From positions 1 to 45,878 of the forward strand of contig SIBR01000030.1 of NCBI GenBank assembly GCA_009695065.1: 45,878 nucleotides of DNA. The letters run 5' to 3'. Shown one piece after another: positions 34,111 to 42,442 of this stretch. The notes under the pieces were generated by a model. The model saw nothing but the letters and a program-made list of their open reading frames with translations. It was not told the origin of the DNA and made no database searches. The DNA is from Opitutus sp. (lineage in GTDB: Bacteria; Verrucomicrobiota; Verrucomicrobiae; Opitutales; Opitutaceae). A program made the position numbers and the translations under genes. Each line of letters begins with the position of its first letter. Position 1 is the first letter of the stretch.

Positions 34111-35430
34111 TCACACCAACAGCAGCGCGGGACTTTCGAGGAGCTGCTTCAGCGCGCCGAGGTACCGGGCGCCGACGGCGCCATCGACGACGCGATGATC
34201 GCAGGAGAGCGTCAGCGTCATCGTCTGGCCGACGACGATCCGGTCGTTTTTCACGACGGGCTTTTTTACCGTCGTGCCGATGGCCAGGATGGCGGCGTTC
34301 GGCGGGTTGATGATGGCGCTGAATTTCGGGATGCCCATCATGCCGAGGTTCGACACGCAGAACGTGCCGCCGGTGAATTGCTCGGGCTTGAGCTTCTTGT
34401 CCTTGGCCAGCTTGCCGAGCGACTTCGCCTCGGCGCTGATCTGGAAAAGGCTCTTGAGGTGAGTGTCGCGGATGACGGGCGTGATCAGTCCGTCCTCGAT
34501 CGCCACCGCAAACGAAACATGCGCCGCTGCGAGGTAGCGGATCTGGTCGCCCTCCCACGAACCGTTGACCTGCGGCACCCGCCGGAGCGCTTCCGCACTG
34601 GCTTTCAGGATGAAATCGTTGACCGAGAGTTTGACGCCATCCTGCTCGAGGCCGATGTTGAGTTGTTCGCGGAGAACGAGGAGCGGCTCGGCGTCGATTT
34701 CGATTTCGACGTAGAAATGCGGGAGCTGGGTCTTCGATTCGAGCAGCCGCCGGGCGATCGCGGCGCGCATGTTCGAAACCGGGACCGTGCGTTCTTCCTG
34801 AATCGGTCCCTTGGTCAGCAACGAGGGTCCGCTCGCGACGGGGCCTTTGGCGCCCGGGGCGCCGATTTGAGATTTGGAATTTGAGATTTGAGAGTGCGGC
34901 GCGGGACGCGCCGCGGCCGCCTCGACGTCGGCCCGCACGATGCGCCCACCCGGGCCCGACCCGGTGAGGTGGGAGGGATCGAGGCTCTTCTCGGCGGCGA
35001 GCTTCCTCGCCAGCGGGGAAATTTTCACGCGTCCCTCCTGCGCTGAAGCTACGGAGGGCTCAGCTGCCGGAACGAGCGTGGCGGCGGGGGTAAGCACGGT
35101 AGCCGGCTGCACGGGCGTCGGAGCCGCCACGGGCGCTGGGGCGGCGGTGGCGGAAGCTGGAGCTGTAGACGGTGGGGCCTCGACTTTTTCCCCGGGCTTG
35201 CCGATGGCGCAGAGCGCGGCGCCGAGGGCGACCTGGGCGCCGTTCGGCGTGAAAATCTTCAGGAGCGTGCCGTCGAAAAACGACTCAAGCTCCATCGTCG
35301 CCTTGTCGGTTTCGACCTCGGCCAGCATGTCGCCGGACTTCACGACATCGCCTTCCTTTTTCAACCACTTGGCCAGCGTGCCCACCGTCATAGTGTCGCT
35401 GAGTTTCGGCATTTCGATGATGTTGGCCAT
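34111..35430 (-). CDS. pdhC: pyruvate dehydrogenase E2, dihydrolipoamide acetyltransferase
   Basis: A 439-residue E2 core subunit. It transfers the acetyl group from E1 to CoA. Domains: one lipoyl domain (1-80) with lipoyl-lysine K43 in EVETDKATME; a Pro/Ala-rich linker; the E1/E3-binding domain (about 133-170, SPLARKLAAEKSLDPSHLTG); a second linker; and the catalytic domain (about 210-439) with the active-site motif DHRVVDG (H412). The second linker includes the odd peptide SQISNSKSQI, encoded by an AT-rich repeat (34864-34893), and the first linker overlaps a short inverted repeat (35033-35058). It is the last gene of the pdhA-pdhB-pdhC operon; E3 is not in the window. Confidence 0.95.
   Translation of the reverse strand: MANIIEMPKLSDTMTVGTLAKWLKKEGDVVKSGDMLAEVETDKATMELESFFDGTLLKIFTPNGAQVALGAALCAIGKPGEKVEAPPSTAPASATAAPAPVAAPTPVQPATVLTPAATLVPAAEPSVASAQEGRVKISPLARKLAAEKSLDPSHLTGSGPGGRIVRADVEAAAARPAPHSQISNSKSQIGAPGAKGPVASGPSLLTKGPIQEERTVPVSNMRAAIARRLLESKTQLPHFYVEIEIDAEPLLVLREQLNIGLEQDGVKLSVNDFILKASAEALRRVPQVNGSWEGDQIRYLAAAHVSFAVAIEDGLITPVIRDTHLKSLFQISAEAKSLGKLAKDKKLKPEQFTGGTFCVSNLGMMGIPKFSAIINPPNAAILAIGTTVKKPVVKNDRIVVGQTMTLTLSCDHRVVDGAVGARYLGALKQLLESPALLLV
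34864..34893. repeat. AT-rich direct repeat inside the pdhC linker
   Basis: A 30-base tract of tandem GATTTGAGATTTG-type units lies in a gene otherwise well above 60% GC. In the pdhC frame it encodes SQISNSKSQI, between the E1/E3-binding and catalytic domains. Its base composition and tandem units mark it as an inserted repeat tolerated in a flexible linker. Confidence 0.7.
35033..35058. repeat. AAGCTACGGAGG inverted-repeat element inside pdhC
   Basis: CCCTCC and GGAGGG flank a core with TGCGCTGAAGCTACG. It resembles the AAGCTACG element at 7921-7945. In pdhC it falls in the first linker (peptide SVASAQEG), where inserted residues would be tolerated. Confidence 0.4.
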
Positions 35431-35446
35431 GGGAAGAAAGCTGTAA

Positions 35447-35475
35447 GCTTTGAGCGATAAGCTCTGAGCTCAAAG
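35447..35475. repeat. inverted repeat in the pdhB-pdhC gap
   Basis: CTTTGAGC (35448-35455) and GCTCAAAG (35468-35475) form a perfect 8-bp stem in a low-GC patch containing repeated AAGCT words, just upstream of pdhC. It may be a dispersed repeat, or a transcript hairpin that sets pdhC level. Confidence 0.45.
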
Positions 35476-35529
35476 TGTGTTCGGTGAAGCTTGGGAGGTC
35501 TGGAGCTTTCGGCTTCGAGTTGGTCGCGC

Positions 35530-36507
35530 TCAGGCGAGGGCCTCGAGCACGGCTTTCAAGACGCGCTGTGGGTTCGGGAGTTGTTCCGTCTCGACCGGGG
35601 GGCTGTAGATCGCCGGCGCGTCGATGGTCGCGAGGCGATGGATCGGGCCGTCGAGTTCATCGAAGGCTTCCCGTTGGATCATGTAGGCGAGCTGGGAGCC
35701 CACGCTGGCAAAGGGCTTTTGCTCCTCGACGATCAGCACGCGGTGGGTCTTCGCCACGGACGCAAGGACCGTGTCGATGTCGAGCGGACGGATCGAGCGG
35801 AGGTCGACGATCTCGACCGAAACGGCGTGTTCCTTCTGCAGAATTTCCGCGGCGGCCAGCGAGTGCAGCACCGAGCGGCCGTAGGTCACGATGGTGAGAT
35901 CGGTGCCGGCGCGCTTCACGTCGGCGAGGCCGAGCGGGATCACATATTCCCCGGCCGGGACCTCGCCCTTTTCGCCGTAGAGCATCGTGTTCTCGAGAAA
36001 GAAGACAGGGTCGTTGTCGCGGATCGCCGACTTGAGCAGGCCCTTGGCATCGTAGGGCGTCGCGGGCACGACGACCTTCACCCCGGGATGGTTGGCGAGG
36101 ACGTTCTCCGGCGTGTGCGAGTGGGTGGCACCGACGTTGGTGCCACCGTTGGCCGGGCCGCGGATGACGATCGGGCAGTTGATCTGGCCGCCGCTCATGT
36201 AGCGCACGTTGGCGGCATTGTTCAGGATCTGGTCGAAGGCGACCGAGTAGAAGCTCCAGAACATCAGCTCCATCACGGGCCGCACGCCGAGCATCGATGC
36301 GCCGATGCCCATGCCGATAAAACCGGCTTCGCTGATCGGCGTGTCGACGACGCGCTGCGCGCCGAATTTCGCGAGCAGGCCCTCGGTGACCTTGTACGCG
36401 CCGTTGAACTGGGCGACTTCCTCGCCCATGACGACGACGTTCTTGTCGCGTTCGAGCTCTTCGGCGAGGGCGTGGCGGACGGCTTCGCGGTAGGTGATCA
36501 GTGGCAT
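35530..36507 (-). CDS. pdhB: pyruvate dehydrogenase E1 beta subunit
   Basis: A 325-residue transketolase-type subunit that forms the thiamine diphosphate site with E1 alpha. Characteristic elements are VVMGEEVAQFNGAYKVTEGL, DTPISEAGFIGMGIGA, the conserved ATHSHTPENVL stretch, VVPATPYDAKGLLKSAIRD and the C-terminal VGSQLAYMIQREAFDELDGP. Length and start are standard. It lies between pdhA and pdhC on the same strand, separated from each by about 100-120 bases that hold inverted repeats rather than overlapping genes. Confidence 0.96.
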   Translation of the reverse strand: MPLITYREAVRHALAEELERDKNVVVMGEEVAQFNGAYKVTEGLLAKFGAQRVVDTPISEAGFIGMGIGASMLGVRPVMELMFWSFYSVAFDQILNNAANVRYMSGGQINCPIVIRGPANGGTNVGATHSHTPENVLANHPGVKVVVPATPYDAKGLLKSAIRDNDPVFFLENTMLYGEKGEVPAGEYVIPLGLADVKRAGTDLTIVTYGRSVLHSLAAAEILQKEHAVSVEIVDLRSIRPLDIDTVLASVAKTHRVLIVEEQKPFASVGSQLAYMIQREAFDELDGPIHRLATIDAPAIYSPPVETEQLPNPQRVLKAVLEALA

Positions 36508-36527
36508 CTGGAGAGGGAGAGAGTTTT

Positions 36528-36611
36528 ATGTGGAAAGCTGGAAAGCGGGAAAAAGACAGTACTCGGAGGGACGTTGTTTGCTTCCGATTCCGGCTTTCCA
36601 GCTTTCCACAT
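36528..36611. repeat. 19-bp inverted repeat in the pdhA-pdhB gap
   Basis: ATGTGGAAAGCTGGAAAGC (36528-36546) and its perfect complement (36593-36611) enclose a 46-base spacer. Extending one base gives a mismatch and then two more matches. The arms also contain the direct word GGAAAGC twice. It could fold into a long hairpin in the pdh mRNA or be a mobile repeat (REP/BIME-like). Confidence 0.8.
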
Positions 36612-36629
36612 TCAATGGATTAAAATTCC

Positions 36630-37727
36630 TCAGTCGAAGAACAGGCGGCCTTGCGATTTGCGCTCGGCGGGATTGTCGGCCTCCCAGTAAACATCGGTCT
36701 GGATGTCGGCGGGAGTCGGGTAGGGACTGGCCTCGGCGAAGTCCGCGGCGTTTTCCGCCTCGGCGCGGGCGGCGGTGTCGATCTGCTCGATCGTCGCTTC
36801 GTCCAGCACGCCCTCGGCCACCAGTTGTTGCTGGAAGACCTGGATCGGGTCTTTCGTACGCCGGTATTCCTCGATCTCCTGTTTGCTGCGGTAGGTGTTG
36901 TCCGGGTCGGCGACGGAATGGCCGCGGTAGCGGTAGGTGTCCATCTCGACGGTGCTGGGGCGCGATTCCTCGCGGGCGAGCGTGAGGAACTTGTCCATGC
37001 AGGCGCGGACTTCGTACAGGTCGTGGCCATTGCACTGGCCCCACGGCATGTCGTAGCTCTCGGCGCGCTTGGCGAGTTCGCCGGCGGAGGAGCGGACCTG
37101 GCTGGTGCCCATCGAGTAGCCGTTGTTTTCGATCACGAAGACGACCGGCAGTTTCCAGAGCGCCGCGAGATTGTAAGCTTCGTGGACCGCGCCTTGGTTG
37201 ACCGCACCGTCGCCCATGAACGCCATCGCGGCGCCCTTGAGGCCCTGGTATTTCAACGCGTAGGCGAGGCCGGTGCCCAGCGGGATCTGGCCGCCGACGA
37301 TGCCGTGGCCGCCCCAGAAATTCCGGGAGGGATCGAAGTAGTGCATCGAGCCGCCCTTGCCCTTCGAGCAGCCAGTGGCCTTGCCATAGAGTTCGGCCAT
37401 CAGGGGCTTCAGGTCCATGCCGACGGCGATGGCGTGGCCATGGTCGCGATAGGCGGTGATGACGTGGTCGTTCTTGCCCATCAACGAGCAGCAACCCACG
37501 GCCACAGCCTCCTGGCCGATGTAGAGGTGAAGGAAACCGCCGATTTTCTTGGCTTGGTAGGCCCGCAGGCTGCGTTCCTCGAAGCGTCGGATTCGCACTA
37601 TCGTGCGATGCAGATCGATCTTCTGCTCGCGCGTAAGCCGTCCATTTACAGGAGCTTGGCCATAGTCCGGCGCCTTGGGGGCATCGGCGGCTTTTTTATC
37701 GGCACTGACAGTCGTTTTCTTGCTCAC
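36630..37727 (-). CDS. pdhA: pyruvate dehydrogenase E1 alpha subunit
   Basis: A 365-residue E1 alpha. The thiamine diphosphate motif GDGAVNQGAVHEAYNLAALW ends with the conserved IENN, and the phosphorylation-loop region YRYRGHSVADPDNTYR is present. Other hallmarks are GFLHLYIGQEAVAVG, YRDHGHAI and KGKGGSMHYF. The GTG at 37727 (VSKKTTVSADKK) is preferred to an in-frame TTG at 37784, whose extra residues look untranslated; no clear ribosome binding site helps. The Lys/Ala-rich first 45 residues precede the conserved core. It is the first gene of pdhA-pdhB-pdhC, which converts pyruvate to acetyl-CoA. Confidence 0.94.
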   Translation of the reverse strand: MSKKTTVSADKKAADAPKAPDYGQAPVNGRLTREQKIDLHRTIVRIRRFEERSLRAYQAKKIGGFLHLYIGQEAVAVGCCSLMGKNDHVITAYRDHGHAIAVGMDLKPLMAELYGKATGCSKGKGGSMHYFDPSRNFWGGHGIVGGQIPLGTGLAYALKYQGLKGAAMAFMGDGAVNQGAVHEAYNLAALWKLPVVFVIENNGYSMGTSQVRSSAGELAKRAESYDMPWGQCNGHDLYEVRACMDKFLTLAREESRPSTVEMDTYRYRGHSVADPDNTYRSKQEIEEYRRTKDPIQVFQQQLVAEGVLDEATIEQIDTAARAEAENAADFAEASPYPTPADIQTDVYWEADNPAERKSQGRLFFD

Positions 37728-37901
37728 AGAAGGTCGATGGATTGGTGGAATCGGCAAGTGTTTGTCGGTCCCCCGGAAAATCAAGCGTGGATTGGTCCGG
37801 GCACGATGACGCGCGTGACCGCAACTCCCGTGGATAAAGCGGTTCCGCCCCGTCGGTGCCTTGCGAGACCGTAGTCCGTGGGAAGCATACCTTCGCAGGG
37901 A

Positions 37902-38417
37902 TCAGGCCGGCGTGATTTCCTCGATCTCCACGTGCACCGGTTTACCGGGTGCGCAGTCGGCTTTGAGCGCCACAAACCGGTCACGATAGCGGTCGTAGAT
38001 GGGCCAGAGGGCGGAGCGGTCGGTCTCGGGTAGCGGCAACCCGTCGATCGCCGCGCGAGAAAAGAAGCCGAATTTGCCTTCCGCGATGTCCGGCGGCAAG
38101 GCGGTGAGCGGGATCTGGCAGCGGAAAAGGAACATCAGCCAGTGCGACTGCCCCTCGTAGGCCTTCTCGGCGATCATGGCGAACAGGTGCAACTGACTGG
38201 ACTCGACCCGGTGGCCGGTCTCCTCGAACGTTTCGCGCACCGCGCACTCGAATGGCGATTCGCCGAGGGCGGTTTCGAGCTTGCCTCCGATCGGGCTCCA
38301 CACGCCAAGATTGGGCGGCTTGGCGCGGAGTAGCAGCAGATGCTCGCCCGCCTGGTTTTCCAGAAAAACCAGAACGGCGATCTTGTAGCCCATCGGGCCT
38401 GATGGAGTTCCAGACAT
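37902..38417 (-). CDS. Nudix hydrolase
   Basis: A 171-residue Nudix-fold pyrophosphohydrolase. The Nudix box is recognisable as GGKLETALGE through AVRETFEETG, with two extra residues between the first Gly and Glu relative to the canonical GX5E spacing; REx2EE is intact. The beta strands IAVLVFLENQ and LLLLRAK precede it. Substrate class (8-oxo-dGTP, ADP-ribose, NADH and others) is not evident. The ATG at 38417 was chosen over one 24 bases inside and over a long Arg-rich extension upstream. It is divergent from the pilus locus (139-base shared gap). Confidence 0.88.
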   Translation of the reverse strand: MSGTPSGPMGYKIAVLVFLENQAGEHLLLLRAKPPNLGVWSPIGGKLETALGESPFECAVRETFEETGHRVESSQLHLFAMIAEKAYEGQSHWLMFLFRCQIPLTALPPDIAEGKFGFFSRAAIDGLPLPETDRSALWPIYDRYRDRFVALKADCAPGKPVHVEIEEITPA

Positions 38418-38556
38418 CGGGCAAACGCTCCCGATTCCCGGCGCGAACCTCCAGAGAAATCCTCCGCGGGAGGCAGGGGGCGACGGGTCGCCCGGCCAGA
38501 ATGCTCTTGCGGCGGCCGGTCTTCTGAAGTGGTCTCGTGGCGTCGTAAACCGACTT

Positions 38557-40290
38557 ATGCGCTCACCCCGAGTTCTCGCCGTCGATGTCGGTGCCGGGCA
38601 TATCGCATGCGGAGTTTTTTCCGCCGGAGCGACGGGCCGTCTGGTGCTGGAGCAATTCGCGTTGGAAAGGCAGAGTTCCGATCCGGCGCGCGAGCCAGCC
38701 TGGGCGAACGAAGTGGCCCAGGCCCTCGGAGCGATGGCCGGGCGGCGAACCTTTTGCGGGCCCGCCGCGCTGGCGGTGCCGGGGCATCTGGTGCTGTTGA
38801 AATTTATCAAGACTCACTCGGTCGAGCCGGCGAAGCGCCGGAAGATCGTCGCGTTTGAGGCGGCGGAAAACATCCCGCATCCCCTGCCGGAAGTCGTCTG
38901 GGACTACATGGTCGTGTCCGACGACAGCTTCGATCTCGAGGTGATGCTCGCGGCGGCGAAATTCGAGACGATGCACACCTTGTGCGCGGCGATGGATTCC
39001 GCCGGCCTTCCGACCGAGCGGGCGATTCCGGCGGGTATGGCCTTGCGGCACGGCTTCCGGTACAATCACCCGCAGCTGGACACTCCCGTGGTGGTGGCGG
39101 ACATCGGGGCGCGTTCGACCCAGCTGCTTTTCCTCGAGGGCGAGCGGTTCTACGTGCGAACGCTCGCGCTGGCGGGCAACGCCGTTACGCAGGCGATCGC
39201 CGAAGAAACGGGCATCGATTTCGCCGCGGCCGAAACCGTGAAACTGCAGGTGCTCGCCGGATCGCCGGACCGCCCCGTCAGCCCAAATTTGCGGAGTGCC
39301 GTGCAACGCGCCGCGGCAAACTTCACCCAGCGGCTGCAACTCGAGATCGCCCGGTCGACGGTCAACCATCGCCGGCATTCGGGCGGCGCGGCACCGGTGG
39401 CGCTTTACGTCGCCGGCGGCGGTTCGCTGCTCCCGGACCTGCCCGCCACCCTGGCGGAGAAGCTCCAGGTGCCGGTCGAACGTTACGATCCGCTGTGCGA
39501 GGTCGACCTTTCCGGAGACGCGCGGGCGGCGGGCGCCGACTCCGCGGGTTCCGTGCTCGCCGGGTTGGTCGGTTTGGCGACGCGGCTGGTTGCGAAACAG
39601 GAGGTTGAGCCGAGTCTGTTGCCACTGGAGGTCACGGCGGCGATCGCGTTGCGCCAGCGCCAACCCTGGTATCTGGCGGCCGCGGCGCTCCTTGTCGTCG
39701 CGTTGCTGCCGCCGCTGATCTACATGCATGGGCTCGTGCGGATGAACGAGGGGGACATCGCGCGGCTCGAAGACCGGCTCGCGCCGCTGCGGTCGTTGGA
39801 GAACCGCAACGCCGACAACCTGCGGCAGATCGACGAAGCGAGGAACCAGATTGCGGCCCTTCGCGCCGCCCACGACACCAAGGCAAATTGGCTGAATTTT
39901 TTCGCCGACCTCCAGAGCCGGCTGGTGAAGGTCGAGGACGTGTGGCTCGACAAGTTGCAGGTGCTGCGTGGGCCTGCCGCCGAGCTCCCGGCGCCGGCCG
40001 GAGCGGAGCGGCCGCCGGCGACGGCCGAAACCGCGCCCACGCCGGATCCGGCGTCACCGGTGCCGCCCCGCCAGCCCTTGCGGCTGACCTTGACCGGTCG
40101 GTTGCTCGACGTGGCAAATCCCCAGTCGCGGGTCAGCCAGGAGTCGTTACAGCGGGTTCAGCGGCTCGTGGCGGGTCTCGTCGGTTCGCAGTTCATCGCG
40201 GCGGTCGAGAGCGAGCATTTCGACAATAATCAGAACGGCCTGTTGCGTTTCGATTTCACGCTGGTGATCAATCCCAAGAACCCGTTGTGA
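38557..40290 (+). CDS. PilM-PilN fusion (Amuc_1101-type pilus protein)
   Basis: A 577-residue protein. Residues 1-345 are the actin-like ATPase fold of PilM: VLAVDVGAGHIACGVF (phosphate loop 1), VVADIGARSTQLLF (loop 2, near 180) and YVAGGGSLLPDLPATLAEKL (adenosine loop, near 285). A single membrane helix follows at about 371-392 (YLAAAALLVVALLPPLIYMH), then a coiled-coil (about 395-440) and a PilN-like periplasmic domain with LTLTGRLLDVANPQSRVSQE. In most type IV pilus systems PilM and PilN are separate; here they are one chain. The gene starts the pilus cluster and corresponds to Amuc_1101 of Akkermansia. It should sit on the cytoplasmic face and span the inner membrane. Confidence 0.88.
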   Translation: MRSPRVLAVDVGAGHIACGVFSAGATGRLVLEQFALERQSSDPAREPAWANEVAQALGAMAGRRTFCGPAALAVPGHLVLLKFIKTHSVEPAKRRKIVAFEAAENIPHPLPEVVWDYMVVSDDSFDLEVMLAAAKFETMHTLCAAMDSAGLPTERAIPAGMALRHGFRYNHPQLDTPVVVADIGARSTQLLFLEGERFYVRTLALAGNAVTQAIAEETGIDFAAAETVKLQVLAGSPDRPVSPNLRSAVQRAAANFTQRLQLEIARSTVNHRRHSGGAAPVALYVAGGGSLLPDLPATLAEKLQVPVERYDPLCEVDLSGDARAAGADSAGSVLAGLVGLATRLVAKQEVEPSLLPLEVTAAIALRQRQPWYLAAAALLVVALLPPLIYMHGLVRMNEGDIARLEDRLAPLRSLENRNADNLRQIDEARNQIAALRAAHDTKANWLNFFADLQSRLVKVEDVWLDKLQVLRGPAAELPAPAGAERPPATAETAPTPDPASPVPPRQPLRLTLTGRLLDVANPQSRVSQESLQRVQRLVAGLVGSQFIAAVESEHFDNNQNGLLRFDFTLVINPKNPL

Positions 40291-40395
40291 CGCGATGGCC
40301 CTCCGCGATTTCGCTTTTCAGTCGGTGCTGGCGATCGCGCCCTCGCCGGGTTTCCGCATGAAAAGACGGGTACGAAAACCGGCGGCGTCGATCCC

Positions 40396-41469
40396 ATGAC
40401 CTGGTATCGTAAATATCCGCTATTTGCCTCCTTGCTCACGCTCTGTGCGGTGCTGGCGGCGGGCGAGGCCGGGTGGATTTTCGAGCGCAGTGCCGTGGCG
40501 CAGTCGAGCGCGGCAAAACTGGCGAAAAAGCGCGGCGAACTGCAGGCGATGAGCCAGCTGGTGCCCGCGCCAAAGCGCGATTTAGCCGAAGCGATCGGGG
40601 CGGATCTGGCCCGGGCGCAGCGCTCTCTCGCCACCATGCAGGCGGCGCTTCAGGGGCGGGGCCCGGCGGCCGAACGACTGCGTCAGGCACGCCACCCCCG
40701 TGCCCGCACGGACGCCTATTTCGACCTGGCGACGTTTGTCGAAAGGACCCGGGAACTCGCCCGCAAGAATGCCGTGGACGTCCGCGGCGATGCGGCGCGC
40801 CTCGGGTTCTCCGCCTACGCGAACGAAGGTCCCGAACTCGAACGCATCGAGCCGATCTTCCGGCAGCGCCAAACCGTCCAGTATCTGGCCGAGGCGTTGA
40901 TCGAGGCCCGGCCGCTCGCGATTCTCGCGGTGAAACGGGAGGTTCCACTTACCCGGGCGGAACGCGAGGAGCGGGCCTTGGCGGTGAAGAACGCGGCGCC
41001 GGGCGATCCGGGCGCAGAACCCGCGGCCACTGCCGCCGATGAAGGTCCCGATTTTTTCACGATCGATCCGCGTATCAGTGTGCGTGCCCCCGGCTTTCTG
41101 GAGTCGACCGCGTTTCGTTTCGTTTTCATTGGCCAGACGGCCGTGTTGCGCGCGCTTTTAAACCGACTGGCGGCTTTCGAATTGCCGGTGCTGGTGCGGG
41201 AAGTCGAAGTTGAACCCGTATCGGCCGAGGAGGCCTTGCATCCCGCGGCCGGCGATGACGTGGCCGTGGAAACGGCGCCGGCCTCCGTTGTCCTGACGCT
41301 CGGGCCGGCGCCCGTGCCGGCGAGGAAAGCGATCGCCGGTCCTGCGATCGCACCGATCGTTGGCAAACCCTATTCGAAATTCACGGTCACGGTCGAATAC
41401 CTTGAGCTGGTGCCGAGCCCGGCGCCGGCGGTTGATGGCGCCCCGGCCATGCCGGCACCGACTCCATGA
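40396..41469 (+). CDS. Amuc_1100-family pilus-like protein (PilO-like)
   Basis: A 357-residue inner-membrane-anchored periplasmic protein: N-terminal helix (about 8-26), coiled-coil, then two alpha/beta domains. It parallels Akkermansia Amuc_1100 in several places: RLGFSAYANEGP against its WLGFQVYSTQAP, the fold around FRFVFIGQTAVLRALLNRLA against IAFQGDRESVLKAMNAI, and the C-terminal KPYSKFTVTVEYLEL against KPYMGKEQVFVQVSLNL. Length is close (317 in Akkermansia). A PilO-equivalent role in the pilMNOPQ assembly platform is inferred from gene order. Pro/Ala-rich tails mark domain linkers. Alignment was by eye. Confidence 0.85.
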   Translation: MTWYRKYPLFASLLTLCAVLAAGEAGWIFERSAVAQSSAAKLAKKRGELQAMSQLVPAPKRDLAEAIGADLARAQRSLATMQAALQGRGPAAERLRQARHPRARTDAYFDLATFVERTRELARKNAVDVRGDAARLGFSAYANEGPELERIEPIFRQRQTVQYLAEALIEARPLAILAVKREVPLTRAEREERALAVKNAAPGDPGAEPAATAADEGPDFFTIDPRISVRAPGFLESTAFRFVFIGQTAVLRALLNRLAAFELPVLVREVEVEPVSAEEALHPAAGDDVAVETAPASVVLTLGPAPVPARKAIAGPAIAPIVGKPYSKFTVTVEYLELVPSPAPAVDGAPAMPAPTP

Positions 41470-41548
41470 TGCCTGTTTTTTCCACCCAGAGCAGGGCCAC
41501 GACGGGGCTGGATTTTTTTTCCGCCGCTGCGCTTTCGCGACGGCTTCG

Positions 41549-42442
41549 ATGCGATTGGCCATGATTGCCGTGCCCAGCCACCGGGTGATCTTTTTCGCGG
41601 CCCTTGCGGTCGCGGTGACGTCCGTCGTGGCTTTTGGCTTCTCTGGCTGGCGGGCCGTGCGCTCCGGTGCCGCCGGCGAAATTACCGTTCAACTCGCCCC
41701 CGCTCCCTATGTGCCGGCCCGGGTGGAGGTCGGATCTTTTAAGACCGACGGGTGGAATCCTCCGTCTTCCCAATCGCGTGGTCGCGCGTGGGTGTATGAC
41801 CTGTTTACACCGCCCGAGATCTTCTACCACGCGCGTTCGAAACAATTCACCGTGAAACCGCCGGCGGGATTTTTGGAAGACGAGTCACCCGAGTCCTTCG
41901 GCCTCGAACTCGCGGCGATCCGCGCCGAACCGTTCCGTTTGCAGCTGATCGGCTACATGGGCGAGCAGGGAAACTGGCGCGGCACGTTCGAAAACCTGGC
42001 TTCCGGAGAGGTATTTCTGGGGGCCGCCGGTCGTCGCGTCCCCAGTCTCGGCGTCACGATCCGGAGTCTGGAGGTTCGTCTTCAACCGGTCGCGCTAGGC
42101 CAGGGTATGGTCACCCGGCAACGGCTCGCCACCGCCGTAATCCAGGACGAGCGCGCCGGGCGCGAAGTGACGATCACGCATCGTGAGCGGAGTTTCACCG
42201 ACACGCTGTCCGCCTTGGTGGCCGCGCCCGGAGCCACTGCGACGCGCGAGGTGCGGCAGGGGGAGGTCTTCAAACTCGGCGACGCGAATTATCGCATCGA
42301 GAAAATCCAGCTCTCGCCACCCTTGCTGGAGGTGACAGAAGAGATCCCGGGCCGCGCGCCCTCCGAGCGCCGCGTCCTCGCACCGCGCGAGGGCGAGGCT
42401 GCCGACAACGTCCTTCCCTCCATCCCGCTTTCCCCGCAATGA
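41549..42442 (+). CDS. Amuc_1099-family pilus-like protein (PilP position)
   Basis: A 297-residue protein with one N-terminal hydrophobic segment (about 14-38, VIFFAALAVAVTSVVAFGF) and a periplasmic beta-rich region. FRLQLIGYMGEQGNWRGTFEN and VFKLGDANYRIEKIQLSPPLLEV resemble the homology-region fold of PilP-type proteins, and the position before the secretin gene is where pilP normally stands. ATG at 41549 is 79 bases after the previous stop; ATG at 41561 is also possible. It overlaps the secretin gene by ATGA. Family naming follows Akkermansia Amuc_1099; homology was judged from position and the shared motif types, so it is less sure than its neighbours. Confidence 0.72.
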   Translation: MRLAMIAVPSHRVIFFAALAVAVTSVVAFGFSGWRAVRSGAAGEITVQLAPAPYVPARVEVGSFKTDGWNPPSSQSRGRAWVYDLFTPPEIFYHARSKQFTVKPPAGFLEDESPESFGLELAAIRAEPFRLQLIGYMGEQGNWRGTFENLASGEVFLGAAGRRVPSLGVTIRSLEVRLQPVALGQGMVTRQRLATAVIQDERAGREVTITHRERSFTDTLSALVAAPGATATREVRQGEVFKLGDANYRIEKIQLSPPLLEVTEEIPGRAPSERRVLAPREGEAADNVLPSIPLSPQ

